From Bacillota bacterium (GTDB taxonomy: Bacteria; Bacillota; UBA4882; UBA8346), in contig JAEYRN010000056.1 in assembly GCA_023435565.1 (NCBI GenBank), forward strand, positions 1-42,912: a stretch of 42,912 bases of DNA, in the 5' to 3' direction. The translations under genes and the position numbers were made by a program. The notes below the pieces were generated by a model that saw only the letters and a program-made list of their open reading frames with translations, was not told the DNA's origin and did no database searches. Positions 16,616 through 25,885 of this stretch are shown here, in pieces. Position 1 is the stretch's first letter. Every line of letters starts with the position of its first letter.

Positions 16616-17542
16616 TTAGTCCACCACTTTTTCAAGAATTTCGATTTTTAATTGATCAGCATCGAGTCTGATTAAAGCCCCCAGTGGTAAAGTAACTATC
16701 GGTGTACAATGTCCGCTTTTGAAGTTGGCGATGATCGGGACCCCCAGATTGGAAAGCCTGTCCCAAAATACTTCTTCAAGTGTCATATCTTCCGGATCAG
16801 ACTGGTTACATTCCTTAAAACTGCCGAGAATGATTCCTTTAATCCGTTTCAGTTCTCCGGAGAGAATCAATTGAGTAAGTGCCCGATCAATCCTGTAGGT
16901 TGCTTCTTTTACATCTTCAATAAATAATATTTTACCATCCAAATCCGGTTGATATATAGTACCGAAAGTTGACATTAAGAGGGTAAGATTACCGCCGATT
17001 ACAACTCCTTCGGCCGTCCCCCCCACAAGCCTTTCCAGAGGTTGCTCATCCGGATTAGTAATTGCATATGGTTTAAAACCGAAACGAACGGTATTTTCAA
17101 ATGAGGATTTGGTTTTGGAATCCGGTTCCGATACAAAATTGGAGGTGAGCATCGGACCGTGAAAGGTAATCAGGTTCGATCTTTGATTGAATACCAGATG
17201 TAATAAAGTAATATCACTGTATCCGACAAATATTTTGGGATGATTCTCTATTAAGTTGTAATCCAGTTCATCAAGTAACCGTGAGACGCCATAACCTCCA
17301 CGAAGGCAGATTATAGCTTTAATTTCATCATCTTCAAAAAAAGAATTAAGGTCCCCGGCTCTGAGACGGTCATTTCCGGCAAAGGAATACCAGCGGCTGG
17401 AGCAACTCCTGCCTAACCGAACTTGATATCCCATTTTCGTAAGATTTTCTTCTGCAGGTTGAATCTTATCCAAAGCGGCAAAACTAGCCGGAGCTACAAT
17501 ACCAATAGTGTCACCCGGCTCCAATCTTTTTCCTCGGTTCAT
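16616..17542 (-). CDS. S66 family LD-carboxypeptidase (LdcA-like)
   Basis: A 308-residue serine peptidase of family S66, which removes the terminal D-Ala from muropeptide tetrapeptides. The N-terminus LEPGDTIGIVAPAS, the region CLRGGYGVSRLL followed by GYSDITLL (nucleophile Ser), GGNLTLL with FIEDVKE (Glu), and SGHCTPIVTLPLGA (His) give the catalytic triad in family order. ATG 17542 is chosen because AGAGGAAAT precedes it; a longer frame to 17569 lacks such a site. No signal peptide is seen, so it is probably cytoplasmic, in muropeptide recycling. Its place directly after spmAB suggests use in spore cortex or sporulating-cell wall metabolism. Confidence 0.9.
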   Translation of the reverse strand: MNRGKRLEPGDTIGIVAPASFAALDKIQPAEENLTKMGYQVRLGRSCSSRWYSFAGNDRLRAGDLNSFFEDDEIKAIICLRGGYGVSRLLDELDYNLIENHPKIFVGYSDITLLHLVFNQRSNLITFHGPMLTSNFVSEPDSKTKSSFENTVRFGFKPYAITNPDEQPLERLVGGTAEGVVIGGNLTLLMSTFGTIYQPDLDGKILFIEDVKEATYRIDRALTQLILSGELKRIKGIILGSFKECNQSDPEDMTLEEVFWDRLSNLGVPIIANFKSGHCTPIVTLPLGALIRLDADQLKIEILEKVVD

Positions 17543-17583
17543 ATTTCCTCTTTTCACTCTTGTATACAAGTCTGATGTTTATT

Positions 17584-18120
17584 TTATCCAAACATCAAAC
17601 GGCAAATCCATACTGCGGCAAGCATTCCAGCAACGTCGGCGATTAGACCAGCAGCAACGGCATGTCGAGTTTTATAAATTCCTACAGCCCCGAAATAAAC
17701 AGCAATGACATAAAAGGTTGTTTCCGAAGAACCGGTCATTGTGGAAGCCATTCGACCGATTAACGAATCCGGGCCGAAATTTTTGAGAATGTCGGTTAAT
17801 AACCCATTTGAACCGCCACCTGATAAGGATCGCATTACGCCCAAGGGGAGGACCTCACCCGGCATACCGAATAAGTTAGTGATAGGCTGTAGCAAATTAA
17901 CCATTACATCCATCGCCCCCGATTTTCGGAAGATACCGATTGCTACCAGCATCGCCACTAGGTATGGAATGATTCTAATTGCGGTATTAAAACCTTCAAC
18001 AGCGCCCTCACAAAAGCTTTCGTATACTTTTACTTTTTTCAAAACTGCATAAAGCGGGATCAATAATATTAATAATGGTATGGCATAGGTGGAAATAGCT
18101 TGGACGACTTTAATAAACAT
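17584..18120 (-). CDS. spmB: Spore maturation protein B
   Basis: A 178-residue membrane protein of the nucleoside-recognition (Gate) fold. It has about five hydrophobic segments, with SGGGSNGLLTDILKNFGPDS and a TGSSETTFYVIAVYFG segment characteristic of SpmB. In Bacillus subtilis SpmA and SpmB are needed for spore core dehydration and heat resistance. The start follows the spmA stop by four bases, with GAGGAGGT inside the end of spmA. Confidence 0.94.
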   Translation of the reverse strand: MFIKVVQAISTYAIPLLILLIPLYAVLKKVKVYESFCEGAVEGFNTAIRIIPYLVAMLVAIGIFRKSGAMDVMVNLLQPITNLFGMPGEVLPLGVMRSLSGGGSNGLLTDILKNFGPDSLIGRMASTMTGSSETTFYVIAVYFGAVGIYKTRHAVAAGLIADVAGMLAAVWICRLMFG

Positions 18121-18124
18121 TCAG

Positions 18125-18712
18125 TTACCTCCTCTTCAGCGAAAATTTTTCTAAAATTTTTGCGGAGATGATCGCGACAATCGTGCCGAAGACGGATGCA
18201 ATAATTGTTGGGCCGATAATTTCAGTAGGGTTGCCGGATCCTGCGGCGACCCGATAAGCTATTACCGTTGAAGCGATCAAAGTAACCGAGGAGGTATTGA
18301 TTGCTAGAAACATACACATTGAATTAGTTGCGGTTTTTTTATCCTCATTTAGCTCTTGAAGTTCTTTCATGGCTTTAATACCTAATGGAGTTGCGGCGTT
18401 GCCAAGTCCGAGAAGATTGGCAGCCATATTCATTATCATACTGCCCATTGCCGGATGGTCCTCCGGGACCTCCGGAAAGAGTAGTTTCATTATCGGTTTG
18501 AGAAGTTTGCCAATTAGATTGATAATTCCCGCTTTTTCAGCCAGTTTCATCAAGCCGAGCCAAAGAGTCATCACTCCTACTAGCCCAATGGCAAGTTCTA
18601 CAGCAGTATTGGCCGATTCAATGGCGGCATCGGTGACAACTTGAACATTTCCTTGGAAGATGGCTGTCAATACCCCGATTACGATTAAGGCCAACCAGAT
18701 GTAATTAATCAT
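18125..18712 (-). CDS. spmA: Spore maturation protein A
   Basis: A 195-residue membrane protein, partner of SpmB. It has the Gate-type motifs TLWLGLMKLAEKAG, NMAANLLGLGNAATPLG and NTSSVTLIASTVIAYR, which match SpmA. It is the first gene of a four-gene minus-strand unit. RBS GGAGTGA is properly placed. Presence of this gene is the best evidence that the organism forms endospores. In B. subtilis the pair lies with dacB, a D,D-carboxypeptidase; here an S66 peptidase takes that neighbouring place. Confidence 0.94.
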   Translation of the reverse strand: MINYIWLALIVIGVLTAIFQGNVQVVTDAAIESANTAVELAIGLVGVMTLWLGLMKLAEKAGIINLIGKLLKPIMKLLFPEVPEDHPAMGSMIMNMAANLLGLGNAATPLGIKAMKELQELNEDKKTATNSMCMFLAINTSSVTLIASTVIAYRVAAGSGNPTEIIGPTIIASVFGTIVAIISAKILEKFSLKRR

Positions 18713-19052
18713 CGTATCACTCCTCGAAAAACAATTTTATTACGTATTAAACCTATCGCGCTAGGCGTATGCTAATAATCTTTATTTACTTAATTATTTA
18801 TAACGTTTTTAATGTTTTTGCGTAACGTTAAACGCATAACGGATTTAAATAAATAAATTTTCTATTCATCAATTAGTGTTATAAAGAACTTAGCCTCCCG
18901 GGAATTGGTGGAAACTACCTTAATGGTATCGGAAATGATTGGCTGAATATTTAGTTTATTCTTTAATTGAGCAGGAGAGTGCGGTAGAAAGAAGAACTTC
19001 TTTAATATTGATTTATGATGACATCAATAACATATTAAAGGGAGAAGAATAA
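18713..19052. other. Divergent intergenic region between spmA and degV
   Basis: These 340 bases are AT-rich and must contain promoters for both genes. AACGTTTTTAAT and CGTAACGTTAAACG near 18801-18835 share AACGTTWA-type half sites. AAAGAAGAACTTCTTT near 18990 is almost palindromic. No riboswitch, T-box or RNA gene was recognised. A minus-strand open frame of about 55 codons ending at 18862 lacks a start codon. Confidence 0.35.
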
Positions 19053-19907
19053 ATGAAAATTGGCATTGTAACCGACAGCACCTCCGATTTGCCGCAAGAA
19101 TTGGTTTCGAAATATAATATAGAAGTAATACCCCTTAACGTATCGATGGATAATCAAAATTATCGGGATGGAGTGGACCTTACTTCAACCGAATTTTACC
19201 AAAAACTCAAATTTAGCAGCTCTTTACCAACAACTTCACAACCTTCCCCCGGAGTTTTTGCCGAGGTTTATCATACTTTATTGAAAAAAGTGGATGCAGT
19301 CTTATCAATTCATCTTTCCGAGGCTCTTTCCGGGACTATCCAAGCCGCACGGATGGCCCGGGAGATTTTGCCCGAGGCCAACATCTGGGTAATTGATTCA
19401 AAATCGACTTCAATGGGTCTTGGAGGATTGGTAGTTGAGGCTGCCCGTGCCGTGGGTCGCGGTATGAAAATAGATGAAGTTGGAAAATTAGTGGAAAGCC
19501 TCCGTGAAAGAATTCATTTTTTAGTGACACTGGACACCTTGGAATATATCCGTAAGGGAGGTCGGGTTAGCGCCTTACAAGCGTTTGTTGGTTCCATTCT
19601 CCAGATTAAACCGTTACTTAAATTGGTCCATGGCAAAGTGGAGTTGGTGGAAAGAGTAAGGACACGACGTGAGGCGATCGGAAAATTACTTAATGAGTTT
19701 AAAACTCAGCTAACGTCGGAAACTATAGAAATGATAGCCGTAATGCACACCGTTGCCGAAGAAGAGGCGGAGAAGCTAAAAGCCTCTATTAAGGAGATTT
19801 TTAAGAACGCTGAAATCATTGTTAACCAGGCCGGACCGGTTCTGGGCACACATGTTGGTCCGGGGGCTTTGGCTTTAATTTCAATTCCGAAAGTTAGTTC
19901 TGTATAA
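19053..19907 (+). CDS. DegV family fatty-acid-binding protein
   Basis: A 284-residue cytoplasmic protein. The DegV/FakB signature is clear: IGIVTDSTSDLPQEL at the start, FSSSLPTTSQPSPG near residue 55-65, LSEALSGTIQAAR, DSKSTSMGLGG, and the C-terminal VNQAGPVLGTHVGPGAL. Members bind a single fatty acid and in Gram-positives present it to FakA kinase for phosphorylation. No fakA-like gene lies in this window. RBS AAAGGGAG precedes the ATG. Confidence 0.93.
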   Translation: MKIGIVTDSTSDLPQELVSKYNIEVIPLNVSMDNQNYRDGVDLTSTEFYQKLKFSSSLPTTSQPSPGVFAEVYHTLLKKVDAVLSIHLSEALSGTIQAARMAREILPEANIWVIDSKSTSMGLGGLVVEAARAVGRGMKIDEVGKLVESLRERIHFLVTLDTLEYIRKGGRVSALQAFVGSILQIKPLLKLVHGKVELVERVRTRREAIGKLLNEFKTQLTSETIEMIAVMHTVAEEEAEKLKASIKEIFKNAEIIVNQAGPVLGTHVGPGALALISIPKVSSV

Positions 19908-19943
19908 TATTTATTTTAGTATAACCAATAAACATTTAAACCA

Positions 19944-21737
19944 TTACTTATCCAAATTATTTATCCGTTTTAAAATTACTTTAGTCTCCCCCAGGGTGGC
20001 GGTTACTCCTTGGTCGCCGACGGTATCCAATTTAATATTGGTTGAACCGGGCATCAGTTCCGATTCGCAGGTGATACTTCGGGTTACATTAAGATTGGAT
20101 GCTGCCAGAAAGAATAAATCAGGCGATTTTGAGGTATCCCCCCAGGTAGTGTCGAGAAATATTGGGTAATAATCCGGTGTATAAAAGACCGCCCAAGCAT
20201 GTCCGATGGGACTGCCGTAGTTTTCGCCGGAAAAATAGGTGGCCGGAATTTTTAAGGCCCGGAGTAAAGCCACAGTTAGTATGGCATAGTCCTCGCAGAC
20301 CGCTGAATTTAAATTTTGGATAGCCCGTTTGACTCCCACTTTATCACGAGCGCCTTCACGCATTTCATATTCCATATGTTCGATTAAATATTGATATACC
20401 GCCCGGACTGAATCTCCAAGGTTATCATTTTTTATCTGGTTTTTAATAATTGCCGCCATTTTTTGAATTTGAGGATTAGTTAAATCAACAACTTCGTTGG
20501 ATTGGGTTAATAGCAGATAACGGGGGTCATCCCTTCGGTAAGCGGATAGATTTAATTTGTCCAGATGATTTTGGTTAAACCGCCTAGGAACAACTTCCAC
20601 TTCGGCTTTGACTACAATTTGATTCTGGTTTTGTTTGAATCCCCGTAGTTTTAATGTAATATACCTTCCACCGAATTTGTCTTGGACTATTTTGAAGGGA
20701 GTAGCTTGATTATTGAAAATGACTTGCAGATTGCTAACGGTTTGATAAGGAAGGCTTTGTGGAATATTAGCCGTTACATCGGCTCCGAGAGAATCTACCG
20801 AACCTGAGTTCACTTGGACTTGTATCGGGTAAGTCGCTTGATATTGATAAAGAGCAGGGCCAATCTCCAAATACCGGTCTAGGGACCACTTATAATAATC
20901 GGAATGGGGATAGTTATCAATAACCTTCTTAAACTCAAGTTTGGCAAGGTCTTCTTTATTTTGATACAGATAAATTAATCCCAAACTTTGGTGTAGAAAC
21001 GGATCGTTTTCCAGGACTAACGCGTCTTGGATACATTCAATTGACCGGTCAAATTGATCGTACAATGGGGGGTAGAGCAAATAATTACAAAGATTATTAG
21101 CGAGAGTCTTTAAAATATCACCTTGAAAAGAATTCTGCTTTATGAATTCATATCCGTAGAGCAAAGCTCTGGCTTGGTCGGATTTTATTAGTTGTTTGGC
21201 CAGTTCCAAGTATGAAAAAACAGTGTTGTGAAGTACCGGGGTTTCAGTTTTATATTTTAGTGATGCTTTATAGTAGGCGATGGCTTTGGAATAATCCTTA
21301 TTATTACAATAAATATCGCCTTGTTCACTAAGGGCGCTTCCGATGAAACGGTCGGTTTCTTTATGATCATAACCGGCTACGACAGCTTTTTGGAGCACTG
21401 GAATTGCCCGTTCATACTGGTTTAGAAAGTAATAACAGGTTCCGGCAAGATAAAGAGAAGATCCGCCGTCAATATATGTATCGGCTATATTTTCGAATAA
21501 AGGCAAAGCTTTGGCATGGTCCTTGTTATTATAATATCCTACCCCACGATTGTATTTTTCTATATAGATGTTATCTTTTTTGCGGGTGGGCGGTTGATAA
21601 GTTATTTCCGGCAGTTCCTGAGCGGGGATATCGATGAAACTTGAATTAGTTTGACCGATTACAACCGGTTGTATGAAGTTGAAAACTAATAGGGTTAGGA
21701 TAAGTAAAAAAAACGGCTTTTTAAAAGAATATTGCAT
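19944..21737 (-). CDS. Secreted TPR and transglutaminase-like domain protein
   Basis: A 597-residue exported protein. A signal peptide covers about 1-28 (FFLLILTLLVFNFIQPVVIG). Several TPR repeats follow (about 60-290, such as YYNNKDHAKALPLFENIA), then a beta-rich middle part. The C-terminal third has a transglutaminase-like cysteine peptidase core with the triad Cys in NSAVCEDYAIL, His in PIGHAWAVF and Asp in FLDTTWGD. Bacterial members act as peptidases or structural proteins at the cell surface; the target is unknown. It is transcribed alone and has RBS AGAGGATC. No lipobox is seen. Confidence 0.85.
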   Translation of the reverse strand: MQYSFKKPFFLLILTLLVFNFIQPVVIGQTNSSFIDIPAQELPEITYQPPTRKKDNIYIEKYNRGVGYYNNKDHAKALPLFENIADTYIDGGSSLYLAGTCYYFLNQYERAIPVLQKAVVAGYDHKETDRFIGSALSEQGDIYCNNKDYSKAIAYYKASLKYKTETPVLHNTVFSYLELAKQLIKSDQARALLYGYEFIKQNSFQGDILKTLANNLCNYLLYPPLYDQFDRSIECIQDALVLENDPFLHQSLGLIYLYQNKEDLAKLEFKKVIDNYPHSDYYKWSLDRYLEIGPALYQYQATYPIQVQVNSGSVDSLGADVTANIPQSLPYQTVSNLQVIFNNQATPFKIVQDKFGGRYITLKLRGFKQNQNQIVVKAEVEVVPRRFNQNHLDKLNLSAYRRDDPRYLLLTQSNEVVDLTNPQIQKMAAIIKNQIKNDNLGDSVRAVYQYLIEHMEYEMREGARDKVGVKRAIQNLNSAVCEDYAILTVALLRALKIPATYFSGENYGSPIGHAWAVFYTPDYYPIFLDTTWGDTSKSPDLFFLAASNLNVTRSITCESELMPGSTNIKLDTVGDQGVTATLGETKVILKRINNLDK

Positions 21738-22113
21738 CTAGAGATCCTCTTTTCGGATAAAAATAATACTCATGTAATCGTAAAAAATATAACAAAAATG
21801 GGAATCTCTTGTCAAGTCAGATACTAGGTGGCTGAAAAAGTCGGTTTTACGTTTCGTGAAAACCTGAAAATAGCTAAGAGTCATGCGGTGTTACTGGAAA
21901 AAAATAGAATAGCTTTACCCTCTTTTTTTTCGAAAAGGATTCAAAACGAGTTGTTAAGATCTTTTCCCGATTTGATTATAGAAGATGATCTTCCTCGATG
22001 ATGAGAATGAATCTAGTTTACAAGGGTAAAATAGCTCTATGGAAAATGGATGGAGTAAAGCAAAAAAATAATTTGAAAGTGTTTGACTATTATGAGATTA
22101 ATCAGAGGTCGGC
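21738..22113. other. Intergenic region without recognisable features
   Basis: About 375 bases between divergent genes. I found no convincing gene, hairpin with T run, or repeat apart from the promoters that must be present. Short stretches such as GAAGATGATCTTCC (near 21980) are palindromic but unremarkable. Confidence 0.35.
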
Positions 22114-22569
22114 ATGAAGTTATTGGAAAATGAGAATCAGTTTATCAAAGGCGCAGTGGTAGGACTTATAGCCGGGGTGGTTATGTTCCTTTTTATAGAA
22201 ATCTTCCGTTGGGTGGGATTAACAAAGTATGGTGTTAGCTATCTTGCCGGGGATACAGTTTTTACATATAAAAATAATTTAGGGATGAATCTTATCGCAT
22301 TGATGATTCATAGCGGCGTCGGAGTATTTTGGGGGGTTATTTTTGCTTTTCTTTTCACTAAAGTCTTTTCGTGCGATTATTACCTTTTAAAATCGGTTTT
22401 CGTGGCTTTTTGTATTTTCTTTTTTCATCTTGGTTTTTTAGACGAGCCTTTTCACTATACTAGAAAAATTCATGAACAAACCGGTGATTTGTTAATAATT
22501 TTATGCGGATATATTGTCTATGGAGTAATAGTGGTTGTTGGATTGAAAAAGCAGAATATTATTCGGTAA
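22114..22569 (+). CDS. Unknown four-helix membrane protein
   Basis: I do not recognise this 151-residue protein. It has four hydrophobic segments (about 11-33, 58-82, 88-107 and 124-143), with a Gly-rich first helix (GAVVGLIAGVVMFLF) and a conserved-looking Ser/Gly helix (MIHSGVGVFWGVIFAFLF). A short motif FLDEPFHYTRKIHEQ lies between helices three and four. The start has AGAGG at the right distance. It is monocistronic and ends before the terminator at 22683. Confidence 0.7.
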   Translation: MKLLENENQFIKGAVVGLIAGVVMFLFIEIFRWVGLTKYGVSYLAGDTVFTYKNNLGMNLIALMIHSGVGVFWGVIFAFLFTKVFSCDYYLLKSVFVAFCIFFFHLGFLDEPFHYTRKIHEQTGDLLIILCGYIVYGVIVVVGLKKQNIIR

Positions 22570-22682
22570 TGAGCAAGTTAGGACTATAATCGGTTCAAAC
22601 ATGGGGTGAGATGGAGAAGCATAAAATACTGAAAGACTTCGAATGCAGATTCATCTAAAACAGGATAAATTTTCTAGTGAAA

Positions 22683-22720
22683 AACAACAAATCCAGCATT
22701 GCGGGATGTTGTTTTTTTTG
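22683..22720 (+). terminator. Intrinsic terminator
   Basis: ACAACA plus ATCC pairs with GGAT plus TGTTGT around AGCATTGCG, followed by a run of about eight T. It is 115 bases past the preceding stop codon, so the transcript has a longer 3' end or another small RNA ends here. Confidence 0.75.
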
Positions 22721-22840
22721 TTACATTTTAGTTAATTAAAGGACATTATAATCATCATCCTATTATTACCTGAATAACGTTTCTTTCCAACTGTTATTTC
22801 CCTAGCTATTTGAAGTCAAACAAATTAAGAAGGTTTTAAA

Positions 22841-23986
22841 ATGAGAGTAATTGTAGCGCCTGATTCATTTAAAGGCAGTATCAGTTCGATCCAAGCGGCG
22901 GCAGCTATTGAACGAGGAATTAACCAGATAGCCGCTAAAGTCAATCAAAATGTTGAGGTTATCAAGATTCCAATTGCTGACGGCGGAGAAGGTACAGTTG
23001 ATGCAATCCTCACCGGAGTTGGAGGTAGGCTTGAAAAAGCCACGGTGCTTAATCCGCTCGGAGAAGAGATTGAGTCTTTTTTTGGAATTTTGCCGGATCA
23101 AACAGCGATAATTGAGATGGCGGCAGCTTCCGGAATAAATTTAATCAGGCCGGAAGAAAGGAACCCTCTTTTAACAACCACTTATGGAACCGGACAACTA
23201 ATAATGAAAGCACTGGATGCCGGGTGTAACAATTTTATTATTGGTATCGGCGGTAGCGCGACTAATGACGGTGGGGTTGGAATGGCGCAGGCGTTGGGAG
23301 TAAAGTTTTTGGATCAAAATGGTCGATCGATCGGGTTTGGCGGGGGAGAACTGGGTAAAATTCATAAAATTGATATATCAGGAATTGATTCAAGGATTGA
23401 AAACATTGTCTTCACCATCGCTTCCGATGTAAAAAATGTTTTATGCGGTCCGGAAGGGGCTTCGGTAATATTTGGACCCCAAAAAGGCGCGACACCTGAA
23501 ATGGTAAAGGTTTTAGACCATAATTTAATGCATTTGGCGGAACTGATTCAAGAGGAATTAGGAAAGGAAATTAGTATGGTGCCTGGTTCCGGAGCAGCAG
23601 GAGGTTTGGGTGGAGGGTTGATGGCGTTTATTAATGCCGAAATTCGGCCAGGGATTGAAATTGTGATGGAATTGACCGGCTTTCGAGAGAAAGTCCGGGA
23701 TGCCGATCTAATTATTACCGGCGAAGGGGCTACCGATTATCAGACAATGTTTGGCAAAGTTCCTTATGGAGTGGCTCAAATCGCTAAAGAATATCAAAAA
23801 CCGGTGATCTGTATCTCCGGTACTCTCGGGAATGGTTATGAAAAGCTGTTTGACGCCGGTATAAACGCTTTTTTTAGTATCGTTAACCGGCCGATGACAC
23901 TGGAAGAAGCGATGCAAAGAGGGGAGGAGTTGCTGGAAAAGACGGTTGAGAATATTTTTAAAACTATATTTTGGGAGGTTGACTAA
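22841..23986 (+). CDS. Glycerate 2-kinase (GarK/GlxK type)
   Basis: A 381-residue kinase that phosphorylates D-glycerate to 2-phosphoglycerate. Family landmarks are APDSFKGSISS at the start, IADGGEGTVDA (residues 47-57), GIGGSATNDGGVGMAQALG (about 142-160), PGSGAAGGLGGGL and ITGEGATDYQT. Length is normal for the class. The stop codon directly abuts the ATG of a GntP-type permease, so uptake and phosphorylation form one operon. No regulator such as CdaR is adjacent. Confidence 0.94.
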   Translation: MRVIVAPDSFKGSISSIQAAAAIERGINQIAAKVNQNVEVIKIPIADGGEGTVDAILTGVGGRLEKATVLNPLGEEIESFFGILPDQTAIIEMAAASGINLIRPEERNPLLTTTYGTGQLIMKALDAGCNNFIIGIGGSATNDGGVGMAQALGVKFLDQNGRSIGFGGGELGKIHKIDISGIDSRIENIVFTIASDVKNVLCGPEGASVIFGPQKGATPEMVKVLDHNLMHLAELIQEELGKEISMVPGSGAAGGLGGGLMAFINAEIRPGIEIVMELTGFREKVRDADLIITGEGATDYQTMFGKVPYGVAQIAKEYQKPVICISGTLGNGYEKLFDAGINAFFSIVNRPMTLEEAMQRGEELLEKTVENIFKTIFWEVD

Positions 23987-25375
23987 ATGACACCTGAACA
24001 ACTCACAGCCGCTAAGGAAGTTATGGTCCATGGCCCGATGCTATTGGTAATCGTATTATTAGCGATCGTTTTCATTATTGTTTCAACCGCCAAATTTAAA
24101 GTTCATCCTTTTATTGCATTATTATTAGCTGCTTATGGCGTAGCGTTTTCTACTAGGATGCCGGTGCAGTTTATAGGAAATGTAATTGCTCAGGGTTTTG
24201 GTAATTTAATGACTTATATCGGTTTGGTGATTGTAGCCGGAACAATAATCGGGACAATTATGGAACGTTCCGGAGCTGCTCTCAAAATGGCCCAAGTCGT
24301 ACTTAGTTGGGTTGGAATTAAACGTTCACCGCTGGCGATGAGTATTATCGGTTATATTACCAGTATTCCGGTTTTTTGTGATTCGGGATATGTAATCCTA
24401 ACCCCGTTAAATAAAGCTCTGGCAAAAAAGGCGGGAGTTCCATTGACAGTAATGTCGGTAGCTCTTGCCACAGGACTATATGCCACCCATACTTTGGTAC
24501 CGCCTACTCCAGGCCCGATAGCAGCAGCAGGAAATGTAGGAGCCGATTTAGGTCTGGTAATATTCATAGGGATGATCGTGTCGATACCAGCTGCTTTGGT
24601 CGGATTATGGTGGGCCTATCGAGTTGGCAAGGAGATCACGTCAACTTTTGACAATTCCGATGCTACTTATGAAAAGCTAACTGCTGAACATAAAAAGCTT
24701 CCCGGCGGGATCGTCTCTTTCGCTCCGATTGTAATTCCCATTATCTTAATCGGTCTGGCTTCGGTTATTAAATTTACCAAATATACGGGAATAGGTAGCG
24801 ATTGGTTTACATTCTTGGGATTCCCTTTAAACGCATTAATAATCGGTGTGTTGCTGTCCTTATTATTACTGCCCAGATTCGATGAAGAGACCCTGATGAA
24901 CTGGTTTGGACAAGGGATTAAAGATTCGGCCATCATTTTAGTGATCACCGGGGCCGGTGGGGCGTTGGGAACCGTTTTAGCCAACACCCCCATTGCGGAT
25001 TATATTAAATCACTTGCAGGCGGGGGTTTATTCGGGGGACCTTTTGTTTTACTACTACCATTTATTATCGCCGCTTTGTTAAAAACAGCCCAAGGTTCTT
25101 CAACGGTTTCGCTGGTTACCACCTCCGCTTTATTAGCTCCTATGTTACCCCTTTTAGGTATGACAAGTCCGCTTGATTTGACTTTGGTGGTAATGGCAAT
25201 TGGCGCCGGTGCGATGACAGTATCACATGTTAACGACAGTTACTTCTGGGTTGTATCACAATTTTCGGGTTTGAAAGTAACTGACGCTTATAAAGCCCAG
25301 ACAGCGGCGACTTTCTTTGAAGGATTGGCAACAATTGTTACAACTATGGTAATTTTTATTATTTTCCATCGTTAG
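23987..25375 (+). CDS. GntP family permease, probably for glycerate
   Basis: A 462-residue membrane transporter with about twelve hydrophobic segments. Family signatures include VIAQGFGNLMTYIGLVIVAG, ITSIPVFCDSGYVIL, TLVPPTPGPIAAAGNVGAD and VSHVNDSYFWVVSQF. GntP members carry gluconate or related aldonates by proton symport. Its start immediately follows the glycerate kinase stop codon, with GGGAGGTTGAC as ribosome binding site inside the kinase gene, so glycerate is the likely substrate (inference from context). A terminator follows. Confidence 0.93.
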   Translation: MTPEQLTAAKEVMVHGPMLLVIVLLAIVFIIVSTAKFKVHPFIALLLAAYGVAFSTRMPVQFIGNVIAQGFGNLMTYIGLVIVAGTIIGTIMERSGAALKMAQVVLSWVGIKRSPLAMSIIGYITSIPVFCDSGYVILTPLNKALAKKAGVPLTVMSVALATGLYATHTLVPPTPGPIAAAGNVGADLGLVIFIGMIVSIPAALVGLWWAYRVGKEITSTFDNSDATYEKLTAEHKKLPGGIVSFAPIVIPIILIGLASVIKFTKYTGIGSDWFTFLGFPLNALIIGVLLSLLLLPRFDEETLMNWFGQGIKDSAIILVITGAGGALGTVLANTPIADYIKSLAGGGLFGGPFVLLLPFIIAALLKTAQGSSTVSLVTTSALLAPMLPLLGMTSPLDLTLVVMAIGAGAMTVSHVNDSYFWVVSQFSGLKVTDAYKAQTAATFFEGLATIVTTMVIFIIFHR

Positions 25376-25403
25376 TTCAGGAACTTAATAAAATATTTAA
25401 GAG

Positions 25404-25438
25404 AAAACCCTGGATTTATTTAAAATTCCGGGGTTTTT
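25404..25438 (+). terminator. Intrinsic terminator of the glycerate operon
   Basis: AAACCC-T-GGA (25405-25414) pairs with TCC-G-GGGTTT (25427-25436), ending in a T run. Confidence 0.8.
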
Positions 25439-25468
25439 GGTTTGTAATAGGTAGGAGTTCCGGCTTAG

Positions 25469-25732
25469 GATGAAAATAACCAATGGGCGGTTGGGGGTAA
25501 AACACTTGAGTTAAATGACGAAAACAGGAAGGTATCATTCGTTAATATTAAAATATCCAAAGGTACCAGCAATCCATTGGAAATGGCGGAGATGATGCTA
25601 GAAACTAAAAAAATGATGGTCCGGATTTTGGGTAATTGTGAAACGGCCAATTACTTTATCATCGACGAATTGAACCCTGATGCCTGGGGATTTGACGGAA
25701 TTCCGATGACGGTTAGGAATGCGCAAAAATGA
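25469..25732 (+). pseudogene. Remnant of a tandem 4-oxalocrotonate tautomerase-family gene
   Basis: An open frame of 87 codons, with no ATG, GTG or TTG at its start, reads through two tautomerase-like pieces. The first 12 codons (ENNQWAVGGKTLE) match the C-terminal end of a 4-OT unit. After a short linker a second unit begins at 25532 (VSFVNIKISKG) and runs to the end, including FIIDELNPDAWGFDGIPMT. In active enzymes each unit begins Met-Pro with Pro as catalytic base; here the aligned residues read Val-Ser. The start and most of the first unit are missing, so the gene is probably dead. Confidence 0.65.
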
Positions 25733-25885
25733 TGAAAATGTCACTTTTGTTTATTGGAGATAGAGATTAATATTATTGACGTTAATAGAAGGATTTTACA
25801 GGAATTTGGATAATTATTATTATATTGGTAAGTTTTTCTGTAAAGAACCTTATAATAGTAAATTGTAATAAAGGAGAAAACAGAT

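Noticed and set aside
16603..16635. Longer N-terminus of the M20 amidohydrolase from TTG 16635
   Set aside because: It adds residues not expected in the family and lies inside the S66 gene; the ATG at 16602 is more plausible.
18862..19040. Minus-strand open frame of about 55 codons upstream of spmA
   Set aside because: It has no usable start codon or ribosome binding site and overlaps the degV promoter region. Its length is within chance expectation.
18713..19052. T-box or riboswitch upstream of degV
   Set aside because: GGTGGAAACTACC can form a small hairpin, but no specifier loop, T-box sequence or terminator/antiterminator pair was found.
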